Assembly (NCBI GenBank): GCA_036898135.1
Contig: CM072525.1
Location: forward strand, 58,273,049 to 58,337,048
DNA from: Oncomelania hupensis
Taxonomy: Eukaryota > Mollusca > Gastropoda > Littorinimorpha > Pomatiopsidae
Direction: 5' to 3'
DNA length: 64,000 nt
Under the pieces are notes generated by a model. It was not told the DNA's origin and made no database searches. It saw only the letters and a list, made by a program, of their open reading frames with translations. A program made the translations under genes and the position numbers. Below, piece by piece: positions 9,967 to 18,519 of the stretch (within the stretch, counting starts at the first letter, position 1; every line of letters begins with the position of its first letter).

Positions 9967-10665
9967 ATGTTTGTAACTTTCGAATCTGTAAAATCAGGTG
10001 TGCCCATTGAACTTCAGCATCCTATTGACAACAAAAACAGGGACCTTAACGTAATCCTTCACGAAATATTCTTCACGGTTAAATGGTTAAATATTAGTCA
10101 TGATCTAAACAACAACTGGATAATGATTAATAAAAAAAAGGCACTTTATTCATGCCGGCTATTATGACTTCTGCAGACTTACTGAAGAATTGTTTAAACC
10201 TCATTCGATTGAAGCAAAAATGAACCCTGCAAACTTGATAGTAACTTTAACTTTCCATAAAAACCAGCATAAAGACATTACCAGCGTTACACTTGCGCCA
10301 AAGCTGGCAGAAATATTAGGTTTCCGTGGCAATGAATTATCTTTATCTGACAGCTCCAGCACTGTCGGCAGTTCTATAAGATTTATTGGATCAAACCCTA
10401 TGAATTTGTTAATTAATAATAGATTGTTTGTGTACCTTCATCAACTGAAGACATCGGAAAACTTAGTAAACGGAACTCCTAGACATTGCTAAGGATAATC
10501 TCAACTCAGAGAGAATCTTACTGCGATCCAGTTTCATTGAAATTTCTGCCTCAAAAACGCCACTTAAGTCAGGACTATCATACTAGTTTCTGCTTCAAAA
10601 TAACTAACCAAAACAACGAAATTGTAGACTTTGAAGATCTTACAATTATTCTTGAGATAAAATAA
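9967..10665 (+). pseudogene. Polinton putative capsid-associated (jelly-roll-like) protein, frameshifted
   Basis: A beta-rich protein in at least three frame segments. The start is MFVTFESVKSGVPIELQHP. A shift at the A-run near 10130 brings in 10190-10492 (VTLAPKLAEILGFRGNELSL, then NNRLFVYLHQLKTSENLV). A last shift near 10470-10490 leads to the C-terminal frame ending ITNQNNEIVDFEDLTIILEI at 10665. The pattern of LAPKLAEILGF, a FVY strand and a DFEDLT tail is one I recall in a conserved Polinton protein thought to be a capsid component. That assignment is tentative. Confidence 0.6.
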
Positions 10666-10684
10666 AGTTTAATTTTAAAATACA

Positions 10685-11560
10685 ATGTCAATCGGCCCTC
10701 AAATTCCAGTAACCTGTCCTACCATTGAACTGAAAGACTTAGCAGACACAATTGACTTTGATGCGAATGCTATTGTTGGGTCTATTTACGGTTTCGAATT
10801 TACACAAAATGGATATTATAAACGAGCGCTAGTGCCTGTAGTGCCGGCAGTACCTGAAGCAGTGCCGCCGTCAGTACCGCCAGAAAAACCATCTATCGAT
10901 CAGCTAAAGGATTTTAATGCCGGTAAAGTAGATCCCGATTTTAAGTATGCTATTACTAAACGAGAAAATATCTGGTCTTTAACACCTGTAGACACAGAAT
11001 TAGATTGGCTTATTAAATTCAAGTGCGAAAGCCCTTACACTTTTATGGGACCAGACAATAAATTTAAGAAAATTATTAACGCCGGGCCTATGTTAGTTAG
11101 TCTAGTGCCGGATGAAAACAATCGGGAAAACATAGAAGTCAAAGCCTACAAAAAAAGCAGCTATGTTTTACATAAGCGTGAAACCGCAGGGAAAAATGTC
11201 AGAGTTGTTCTGCAGCCTCCTTTACAGATAGGTAGTGCAGCCATGATAGCACTGGACATAATTGCTCACAGGCCTACGCAGAGAAATGTTAATGTAATTC
11301 CGCAAGTGTCTCTAAGTTGGGCTGATTTAGATGAGAATCCCAGACGAATTACAGTATTTATGAAGAAAAGAGAAAGCGAAGATCAGTACTCTGTATTTAC
11401 TTCCTCGCCCAAGATAACTTTTGTCCCTGTTCCAAATCCTATTGACAGAATAGTGCAAATTAGCCTAGACAACGTAGATCTGTTAGCATTTTATTTCAGC
11501 GATCAGATATTTTCTGATAGTGAAATAGAATATTTTGCTAATAAACTAAAATCAAGTTAA
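10685..11560 (+). CDS. Polinton hypothetical protein (291 aa), beta-rich
   Basis: Intact frame 19 bases after the previous gene. The N-terminus is MSIGPQIPVTCPTIELKDL. A Pro/Val-rich linker (PVVPAVPEAVPPSVPPEKP, about residues 53-70) separates a small N-terminal part from a larger mixed region with many beta-type segments (NAGPMLVSLVP, NVRVVLQPPLQIGSAAMIAL, VNVIPQVSLSWADLDENP). There are no membrane segments and no motif I can name. By neighbourhood it is probably a structural protein. The start follows TTTTAAAATACA. Confidence 0.6.
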   Translation: MSIGPQIPVTCPTIELKDLADTIDFDANAIVGSIYGFEFTQNGYYKRALVPVVPAVPEAVPPSVPPEKPSIDQLKDFNAGKVDPDFKYAITKRENIWSLTPVDTELDWLIKFKCESPYTFMGPDNKFKKIINAGPMLVSLVPDENNRENIEVKAYKKSSYVLHKRETAGKNVRVVLQPPLQIGSAAMIALDIIAHRPTQRNVNVIPQVSLSWADLDENPRRITVFMKKRESEDQYSVFTSSPKITFVPVPNPIDRIVQISLDNVDLLAFYFSDQIFSDSEIEYFANKLKSS

Positions 11561-11596
11561 TTATTGTTAACCCTTTTTTTTCACACTAAAAAAAAT

Positions 11597-12307
11597 ATGA
11601 GGACAAAATTGTATCCTGCTATAGTAGAAGCAGTAGTGGATGAACAACCAATGCAACCCAGTGCTCCAACGTTAGACTTAAGTAATGTTCAAACGTTCAG
11701 GTTGGAAGAAATAAGAAAAGTTAGGACTCAAATTGAATCAGATATCCAAAAGTACTCTAGATGCAGACGAAGGTATTCCGGCGCTTATAGCGGAATAAAT
11801 TACATGTCTACTGGTCTAAATGTTATTAATGCAGCGGAAGCTGCTATCAGCGTGGGATTATTGGTGACTGGAATTGGTATACCAATTAGTATTGGATTAG
11901 GGGTTGCTGCCGGATTATCTTCAGTGATGTCAGTTCTACTTGGTGTAATTAATACTAAAGTATCTAAGAAACTAGAAAAACACGACCTCATTTCTAGCCT
12001 GGCGATAGCTAAACTTACTAGCATGAACTTAATAATTTCTAAAGCTCTAGAAGACACTCAGATTACAGACCAAGAGTTTGTAATTATCCAGCAAGATTTT
12101 GAAGAATATAAAAAGTTGAAGCACGACATACAATCTAAATCTAGGTCTGCACCTGTTAATGTTGAAGAAATTAAAAAAATTAATAGAAGAAGGGAGACTA
12201 CTGGGACGGAAAGAGTAGCTAGATGCTTTGAAGAAAAAGCTTGGCGCTTCAGAATAAATACAGTTAACATTTACTCAAGCCTTCCAGGCCCTCCTTCTTA
12301 CTCATAG
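11597..12307 (+). CDS. Conserved Polinton membrane protein (236 aa)
   Basis: I place the start at 11597 (MRTKLYPAIVEAVVDEQP), directly after AAAAAAAATAT, and not at the upstream in-frame ATG at 11564. A charged N-terminal helix (EEIRKVRTQIESDIQKYSRC) precedes two adjacent hydrophobic helices (about residues 76-125: AAISVGLLVTGIGIPISIGL and GLSSVMSVLLGVI). A helical region (KKLEKHDLISSLAIAKL) and a basic tail follow. This hairpin-type membrane protein recurs in animal Polintons as I recall; its role is unknown. The last 44 bases overlap the 3' end of the polymerase gene on the other strand. Confidence 0.72.
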   Translation: MRTKLYPAIVEAVVDEQPMQPSAPTLDLSNVQTFRLEEIRKVRTQIESDIQKYSRCRRRYSGAYSGINYMSTGLNVINAAEAAISVGLLVTGIGIPISIGLGVAAGLSSVMSVLLGVINTKVSKKLEKHDLISSLAIAKLTSMNLIISKALEDTQITDQEFVIIQQDFEEYKKLKHDIQSKSRSAPVNVEEIKKINRRRETTGTERVARCFEEKAWRFRINTVNIYSSLPGPPSYS

Positions 12308-15300
12308 TCGCAGTCGTAGTCGCAGTCGTAGTTTCTACCTGTAATTTATAGTGGCCTAGAGCGTATGCGAACTCCTTAGTTACTCTTACCCGCTTTGTGT
12401 CATTAGCGCATAATGTTTTTTTGGTCGTCACAGCAGTGGACACTACATGGTTTTTAGACTTTATAGTTGTGTTAGGGTATGGTTTAACTTCTTTTCCATC
12501 TAAGGCTTCCAGGTAGTTTTCGTGTCTGATATCTCTGTTTTTTATTGCAGCTTTTTGGGTGCCTTTTGCTTTTGAAGATTCCCCCGATTCGTGTTTAATA
12601 CTGTACTGCTTAGATCGCAGTCCTGCGTATTCTTCTATTAGTTTCCCGTTCATTTCATCTTTCATCAAACCGATTTTCTTTTGGTTTGCTTTGCTGTACA
12701 AAGGGTGAGTTTCAGGGTAGTCACTAGTATCGTAATGTTGTAGTTCCGATTCTAAGTCTTTATAAATGTCTTCAGTAGGGATGTCTAGTATAAGGGAGTC
12801 TGTGTCTGTGTATAAAACTCTGGCCTCCGGGTATTTAGGTTTAAAGTAATCGTAGTAAAATTCGAACATTAATAATTTAGAAAGGTCGAGAATAGTCATC
12901 CCCATAAACACTGGTTTGTCTAGATTAACTTGCGTGGTTTTCATGGTAACTGCATACAGGGAGTCATGAAACTCTTTGTAACCAAGGTATTGAGGCTTAG
13001 ATGTTAATTTAATTGCTTGATTGGGTGATGTAATTAGCCTGACGTCTTTTCGCTTGTATGGGTTCTCCATAGTTTTACCAAAACAGCTGTTATTCAGCAG
13101 CTTAAAGAAATCTTTTTCAAACGTAGATTGCGCTTGTTTTCTGAGCTCTGTGTTTTTATTGATGTACCCGGCCAAGACATTCGTTTGTTTAAAGTATAAA
13201 AGCTTGTGAATCGCTGTGCACTTCATGCCGTGTCTGATGTAGAACTGCAGGTTTCTGTAGTGGCAGACGTAATTAGATTTATTATAGAGGTTGGGAATAA
13301 GTTTAAGTTGCTTGTCTGTACCATGCAATCTTTCTGGTGCTAATGGGTAATCATTATGTAGGTCGTGTAAGGCATTGGGGTACTCTAGGTCAACTTCGAC
13401 AATAAACCCTATAATATGATCTTTAGGGTGATTTAAAATACTGTTTAACCAAGTAAAGTTTGCGGGGTTTGGATTAACAAGTAATTTGAAATCTGAAACT
13501 GGCAAAAGCTCACTCATTGCCCAACCGTATAAATTGTTGGCGTCAAAGTACATTATATAATTAGATTTCTGCGAGGGGTCATAGTGCTTCAGGTATTTAT
13601 TGTTGGCTTTGCAATAATTATGAGCTGCCACGCTTATTCCTCCACGAATGCCTGACTCAATCATTGTCATCATTACCTGGTCAGTTATGAGATCGATTTT
13701 AGAACCACTAAGTTTTAAGAAAGCATCCCAACTCATTCCTGGTGAAGAAATATAATGAGAAGGGTCGAGGGAGTAATGATGTAAACTCGTTTCTCTGTAT
13801 TTTTCAAACACATCAGCCAACAAACAGACGTCGGCTTTCAAATATATGTCGTGGTAGTCACCAAGGTTTTTACAGCCCAGTGCATTCCAGACATTGTGAT
13901 CGTGTTCATAATCGGTATCACTTATGAAACTTTTATTGAGTGAAGAATAGAAGTTCTCTTTAGGTGGCAATTCCAATTCTTCAAACACTTCCCAAGAATC
14001 CATGTATTCATAAGGATACACACCTTTCCGAATAAGTGTAACGTCTGGAAAATAATTACTAGTAATAGGATAGCTGGGTAAGTTCTTAGCTAGTGTTTCT
14101 AAACTGGAAGACAAATGTTGAAAGCTGTCATAAAACTTTAATTTATTCAGAGTGAAAGTTTTATATTTTTCTTCTGTCTCGGCAATACATGACACTTTGT
14201 ATGCTTTCGTCACTGCCTGCATGATTAAATGGGAGTCGTAATTTCGAAGATTGTGAATGAAAATAGGCAGAGAGAAATGTTTGATTCCATATTCCAAGTT
14301 GCATTTCTGATGAGCTGCACCTCTAAATGCCCCTGTTATGTGACAATGATCTCTCACTCTTTGGGTCTTTGTGTCCTTCGGGTCAAACTCTTTATTACAA
14401 ATGTGGCAATGTGTAGCTGCTTTAAAATTATGGGAGTCAGATTCAGTAAATATCATGGGCACCGGATTATCTAGCTGCAGTAAACACAATTTGTATATTT
14501 TGTTCATCTCATCTAAGAACTTCCGAGCTGCGTCAGGCCCTCTGTAAATTACCGGCTCTGTATGTTGTCCGTCGGCTCTAACAACTACATACCCGAAACT
14601 GCAGACTTCGTGAAGGTGTGTAAGGAATGAGTTAGGTGTACAAAATCCTTGTGGGCCTTGGTATTTTAAAATCAATGATTCGAAGTCGGCATAAACTATA
14701 TAAGGCTGCTTGAATTGTTTGTTGATGTTTTTAAAATATACTTGAGAACCTGGCTTTGGTAACACAAGACGGGTTTGGATGTCTGTCATGGTTTTGCATA
14801 TTTTACTGTGCTTGTCAGCCACTTGGAGATTAGAGACTCTAGTTAAACAGCGTCTGCACAAATATTGTTTGCCATGATGTTTTGAAGTGTGTCCTAATAA
14901 TCTAGATATGTTTCGTATCAGTGTATAATGTTGCATGCTAGGATTTTGCGGGTCGGTTATTAGTAAAAGATCGACGTGGTGATTGAGGTCTGAAAACGAT
15001 GGGGCATTAGGAGAGATTCGTAAAGGCATAAGTTTTGATTCAGGGTCCCAAACATATACATTGACTGTTATAGGAGAGTTTTGTGATTCAAATTTGTCAA
15101 TGGCGTCAAGGCTAACAGGAAAATTAATGTCTTTAAGATTTAAGTTCGTTATTTTATCTTTGTATAGCGCCACCCTTTCGGGATGTTCTTTCGACTGAAT
15201 AGGATATAATTTAGCCAGAACACACCACATAAAACATTTGTCGTCGGTGTTCTTAATATTCAATACAGCCTTCTTGTCAAGAATTTCTTTGGGAAGAGGG

Positions 15301-15713
15301 ATGTAAGATTTCCCTTTGATTGGATTATACTTTGTAATGTTCAATTCTAATGTTTCTAAAGTTCCTTCTGTCCACCCGGACCCTTTCATAGTTGCGCGCT
15401 CAATACTGTCTTGTAACTGGTTGATCAAGATGTTGTTATAAGCATTGTCTAGGTCTGAAGATTTTAACACTTCAATTTGACTTGAAGAAATCCACACAGT
15501 CATCGTTTCATCAATACTGCCGGGTTTAATAAAAGTTATTTGAGCGTGAATGCGTATTTTAACAGGGGCTTTGAAAGTAAAATTGTTAAGTACAAATTCG
15601 TAATTATTATAGACAGATTTAATAACATTTTGACTGTCAAAAATTGAAAGTTGTAAAGTTTGAAAGATGTCTTTAAACAAAGGAGATTGCGAAAGACTTT
15701 TTGTGTCCGTCAT
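12264..15713 (-). CDS. polB: Protein-primed family B DNA polymerase (pPolB), 1149 aa, intact
   Basis: Replicates the linear element from a terminal protein primer. An N-terminal conserved region (KCFMWCVLAKLYP, about residue 159) and a C4-type cluster (CRRCLTRV...KICK, 285-306) are followed by ExoI (YADFESLI, 341), a Cys/His HNH-like insert (CHICNKEF...VRDHCHITGAFRG, 436-466), ExoII (NLRNYDSHL, 488) and ExoIII (YLKADVCLLAD, 624). The polymerase motifs come next: A (YFDANNLYGW, 722), B (NNSCFGKTMEN, 874) and C (YTDTDSLI, 968), then a KQYSIKH motif. All catalytic acids are present and no stop interrupts 3.45 kb. The start follows AGTATAAAA directly. It is the best-preserved gene of the element. 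Confidence 0.95.
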   Translation of the reverse strand: MTDTKSLSQSPLFKDIFQTLQLSIFDSQNVIKSVYNNYEFVLNNFTFKAPVKIRIHAQITFIKPGSIDETMTVWISSSQIEVLKSSDLDNAYNNILINQLQDSIERATMKGSGWTEGTLETLELNITKYNPIKGKSYIPLPKEILDKKAVLNIKNTDDKCFMWCVLAKLYPIQSKEHPERVALYKDKITNLNLKDINFPVSLDAIDKFESQNSPITVNVYVWDPESKLMPLRISPNAPSFSDLNHHVDLLLITDPQNPSMQHYTLIRNISRLLGHTSKHHGKQYLCRRCLTRVSNLQVADKHSKICKTMTDIQTRLVLPKPGSQVYFKNINKQFKQPYIVYADFESLILKYQGPQGFCTPNSFLTHLHEVCSFGYVVVRADGQHTEPVIYRGPDAARKFLDEMNKIYKLCLLQLDNPVPMIFTESDSHNFKAATHCHICNKEFDPKDTKTQRVRDHCHITGAFRGAAHQKCNLEYGIKHFSLPIFIHNLRNYDSHLIMQAVTKAYKVSCIAETEEKYKTFTLNKLKFYDSFQHLSSSLETLAKNLPSYPITSNYFPDVTLIRKGVYPYEYMDSWEVFEELELPPKENFYSSLNKSFISDTDYEHDHNVWNALGCKNLGDYHDIYLKADVCLLADVFEKYRETSLHHYSLDPSHYISSPGMSWDAFLKLSGSKIDLITDQVMMTMIESGIRGGISVAAHNYCKANNKYLKHYDPSQKSNYIMYFDANNLYGWAMSELLPVSDFKLLVNPNPANFTWLNSILNHPKDHIIGFIVEVDLEYPNALHDLHNDYPLAPERLHGTDKQLKLIPNLYNKSNYVCHYRNLQFYIRHGMKCTAIHKLLYFKQTNVLAGYINKNTELRKQAQSTFEKDFFKLLNNSCFGKTMENPYKRKDVRLITSPNQAIKLTSKPQYLGYKEFHDSLYAVTMKTTQVNLDKPVFMGMTILDLSKLLMFEFYYDYFKPKYPEARVLYTDTDSLILDIPTEDIYKDLESELQHYDTSDYPETHPLYSKANQKKIGLMKDEMNGKLIEEYAGLRSKQYSIKHESGESSKAKGTQKAAIKNRDIRHENYLEALDGKEVKPYPNTTIKSKNHVVSTAVTTKKTLCANDTKRVRVTKEFAYALGHYKLQVETTTATTTATMSKKEGLEGLSKC

Positions 15714-15804
15714 TTTTATACTGATAACAAAACTTTAAATTAAAAATGTATAATAGTTATTACCTCCCTTTAGGATCATCGCCATTGTTTAACGCGCATG
15801 TGTG

Positions 15805-16030
15805 AACGGGGGGAAGGGTGGTGGTGATTGGGATGGGTAAGGGGAAAGTGGGTAATGGGGAGGGAGTGTGAGGGGATGGGTGATGGGGAGGTGGGTGATG
15901 GGGAGGGAGTGAGGGGTGGTGGGTGAGAGGATGGGTATGAGGGGTGGTGGGTGAGGGGTGGTGGGTGAGAGGATGGGTATGAGGTGGTGGGGTTTGGGAG
16001 TCTGAGGGTGGAGGGAGGGAAAAAGTCTCA
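15805..16030 (+). repeat. G-rich GGGT/GGGA repeat next to the polymerase start
   Basis: About 220 bases composed of short G-runs separated by T, A or TGA (GGGTGGTGGGTGAGAGGATG units repeating near 15915-15990). There is strong strand asymmetry, and many four-G-run combinations could form G-quadruplexes on the + strand. Proline-rich minus-strand frames here are shadows of this bias. It lies between polB and the next minus-strand gene. Confidence 0.85.
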
Positions 16031-16195
16031 TGTTTGCTTGTTGCGTTTTGAGTAATTGTTGTGAATGCAATTGGGATGGGGAGTGGAAGTGGGGAGTGAT
16101 AGTTCAATAGCGGAGTCGCACATTGGCAACCCCTTTGTTGTTGACGAGCGAGTGGAATACAAGAGTGAACAAGTGTGAGTCATGCTGTGGAATCC

Positions 16196-16354
16196 TTGGC
16201 TAAAGGTGAAGGTTTGGTTGACGAGCAAGGTGAAGGACATTTCAACACTGCGTTACTGTTTGCCAGTCTCAGTGGAGTCTTTGGCTAAAGGTGAAGGTTT
16301 GGTTGACGAGCAAGGTGAAGGACATTTCAACACTGCGTTACTGTTCGCCAGTCC
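16196..16354. repeat. 85-bp direct tandem duplication
   Basis: TTGGCTAAAGGTGAAGG at 16196 recurs at 16281, and 73 bases of each unit are nearly identical (TTGACGAGCAAGG...CACTGCGTTACTGT). A shorter GTTGACGAGCGAG echo lies at 16140. No coding potential seen. Confidence 0.9.
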
Positions 16355-16423
16355 CGCCAGGTTTTGCCTACTAATCAATAACTTGATTACTTTGTTGCTG
16401 CCGGTGTGTTTTTTCTACAGAAT

Positions 16424-17141
16424 TTATTCTTTGCTCTGCCATTTTGTTCGAAATGCCTCATCATCTTTCATAAACTGATTAATTTGTTTAGATTTGATTA
16501 TGAACTCTCTTAATGGAATATCTAGCCTATGAAACTTAGGATAATTAGCAAAATAATGAGCCAAGTTACGCAGTTTTGCGGCATAGTTTTGTGAAATTTT
16601 TAGTTGGTCTTTTAAATAATCAGACCAATTCATTTTTCTTTGAATTTTTACCAAAAAAAAATGCCCTCTCTAACAACAACCCATAATTTAATGCATCACT
16701 GATAAAAGCAGCCTGATCATTTCGAAATTTGTTTGCCCTTTTGACTAGAATGTCAGTTACGTTTTCATAGTCTAAATTCATATCTTGAGCTGCTTTAGAA
16801 ATATCAGGCATTTCAACCAGTGGCACAGCATTTGTTTTAATCAATTTTTCTTCAAGAAATTTATCCATGCTTTCTGGAGTGAACTTATCAGGTTTGGTGT
16901 TCAAAAATGATAAGCTTTCCTTTGGACGTTTAGGTATTTCCGCATTTGGTTTTTTGGGCAATTTAGAAAAATATTCACTCATCTTGGTATGATAACTTTG
17001 GTATTTATTTAAAACGGCGAGTTCTTGTTCAGAAAAAATTGTCAAAGGTTGAGTTGTCAAAGGTTGAGAGTCTTGCAACATATCTGATTCTTGACTCATA
17101 GTCATACCTGGCGAGACAGGTTGAACGCTTGACGACGCCAT
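16424..17141 (-). pseudogene. Polinton hypothetical protein, frameshift at an A9 run
   Basis: The frame starts MASSSVQPVSPGMTMSQES at 17141, after TTGTAAA, and runs to 16620 (KPDKFTPESMDKFLEEKLI). At the A9 run near 16654-16662 the reading must move to the frame 16654-16424 (NWSDYLKDQLKISQNYAAKL, then FHRLDIPLREFIIKSKQINQ). Together they make about 235 residues. The helical C-terminal segment resembles a domain I have seen in Polinton-encoded proteins, possibly DNA-binding, but I cannot name it. A one-base indel in a homopolymer is also the most likely assembly error here. Confidence 0.65.
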
Positions 17142-17144
17142 TTT

Positions 17145-17612
17145 ACAAACACAGCACTATATTCCACAGAATGATCACAAAATTGTTCACTTCTTTCTTC
17201 CTTGACGCTCAGTCAGTTTTTAACAGATTATTTTCTTTTGATTCTGTAACAGTCGAGGTAACTAACTGTAGAACAAGAAACTCACAGGACAATATTCTTA
17301 TAAGACATTGCCGCACAAACAAAAGAAAATACTCATTCTCCTACAGAGTTGCGCCCATATGGAATAAATTGCCAGTTGATACTAAAAGAGCTAACAACCT
17401 GAACACTTTTAAAAATCTTCTGGAAAAGGTAATTTCCATACAGAAATCAAAATTTGAGTATGATGACTAATTAGCATACTATCTTTAGTATTCCCCTAAC
17501 AACCGCAAATGGAACCGGACAAGTAAAAATGCCCAAAATAAAAGGGACATTCAAAAAGCCGCGAGGCTTATACAAGTCCCTCCAAACTAAACTAAACTAA
17601 ACAACTAAACGT
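17145..17612 (+). mobile_element. LINE 3' end inserted in the Polinton
   Basis: The plus-strand frame ending at 17470 has the C-terminal signature of CR1/Rex-type reverse transcriptases (YSFSYRVAPIWNKLPVDTKR then NLNTFKNLLEKVI). About 120 bases of 3' UTR follow, ending in a (CTAAA)n tail at 17588-17612. It is a 5'-truncated copy. It lies just upstream of the minus-strand gene start at 17141, so it may have separated that gene from its promoter. Confidence 0.75.
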
Positions 17613-18431
17613 AACAGTCGAGTAACAGCTTTATGATTGCTGAAAGAAGAATTTCCTCAAACCAAGTATAAAGCAGACAGTGCACTGAAATGCGTCTTCA
17701 CGCAGCTAGTATTTCTCAAAAAGTGAAGGCTTGCCCGGCTTTGCGCACGGTCGTTAGGGACTATAACTAATAAACACGCCCTATGACGTATGCTAAACGG
17801 TAAACAGCGAATTATTTATTTAAAAACATATGCATGCGCGTTCGTATGCATGTGTGCGTGTGCATGTGTGTGTGTTTATGCATATGCATGCGTGTGCAAA
17901 CATGCGTGAGTGCATATGCATGAGCGTGCATTCATGATTCTGTTTAGAAGTAACTAACAATTATCTGACTGGCAAACATACAGGAAGCATCCGTGTTGTT
18001 GCTAAGAGGAAATGACTAGGCACTAGCATTTGCATCGTCTGCTATAATGGGATTTCCCACAGCTTAAAACCAAAAGTAAATAATGCTCCATCATTGCAGT
18101 AATTTTCTAACTTATTCAAGGTTTCAGAAAGTGTTACACATTAATGTTTACCGTTACAAGTATAATGCAGTGTGTTGTGTATTTAATAATAAAAATAATT
18201 GTGAGAACAGCATGAAGGTTAAAATCAATACCGTCACGAGGCTTCAATAAAAATAAAACCACAGGCAAAGGATTCGCGTTATATAGCTAATAACAGGTAA
18301 AGAATTCTGCAGTTGTATAAAAAAAGGAATTTTAATTTAAATTTCATTCAAACTTAAAGACGCAATAAATACGCATATATAAAATTAAAAATTATTAGCA
18401 AATGACAGATTTACAAAGTGTTTTGTCATGC
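17613..18431. other. Polinton distal region without genes; alternating CA/TG/GC tract
   Basis: No supported gene. From 17826 to 17935 the sequence is an almost unbroken alternation of pyrimidine and purine (TATGCATGCGCG, GTGTGCGTGTGCATGTG, GCATATGCATG), which favours Z-DNA or cruciform structure. The rest is AT-rich and unremarkable. Confidence 0.6.
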
Positions 18432-18519
18432 ATTTATTTGCTATCAAAACAGCCTTATATTGTAATAAAAAAGGCCTTTAGCGACTCTTTGTCGGTCATT
18501 TCTCCTTTTTCATATCTCC
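18432..18519. repeat. Polinton right terminal inverted repeat (degenerate)
   Basis: The reverse complement shares CTAAAGGCCTTTT, a TTATTRCAAT core and GGCTGTTTT with the left end, plus GAGATA at the tip. Divergence of the ends is greater than the good state of polB would suggest. Confidence 0.6.

Larger units (their letters stand above)
2484..18519. mobile_element. Polinton/Maverick (adintovirus-like) element, 16.0 kb
   Basis: The element has a protein-primed family B DNA polymerase, an rve-type integrase, an FtsK/HerA-like packaging ATPase, a putative double-jelly-roll capsid gene and a set of conserved structural or membrane genes of the type found in animal Polintons. It is bounded by degenerate inverted ends and a 6-bp target duplication inside a minisatellite. 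Size and gene content are typical of the group. No adenovirus-type maturation protease was found. PolB, the integrase and at least two other genes are open, while seven genes are interrupted, so this copy looks unable to form particles by itself. Confidence 0.93.

Noticed and set aside
9948..10007. Upstream start at 10007 for the gene ending at 8710
   Set aside because: It would place the start inside the divergent gene at 9967; MYAPYKY at 9947 has the TATA-like context.
11564..11596. Upstream start for the 11597 membrane protein
   Set aside because: The 11 extra residues (MLTLFFHTKKN) come from the AT-rich promoter-like gap; the ATG at 11597 has the element's usual start context.
15760..16107. 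Proline/histidine-rich minus-strand ORF near polB
   Set aside because: Shadow of the G-rich tract. Two frames look equally protein-like and no start motif of the element precedes it.
17129..17470. Independent Polinton gene on the plus strand
   Set aside because: Its C-terminus is a LINE RT signature followed by a LINE-type tail.
2484..18519. Adenovirus-type maturation protease
   Set aside because: I looked for a small His/Asp/Cys protease frame among the Polinton genes and intergenic parts and found none that I could support.
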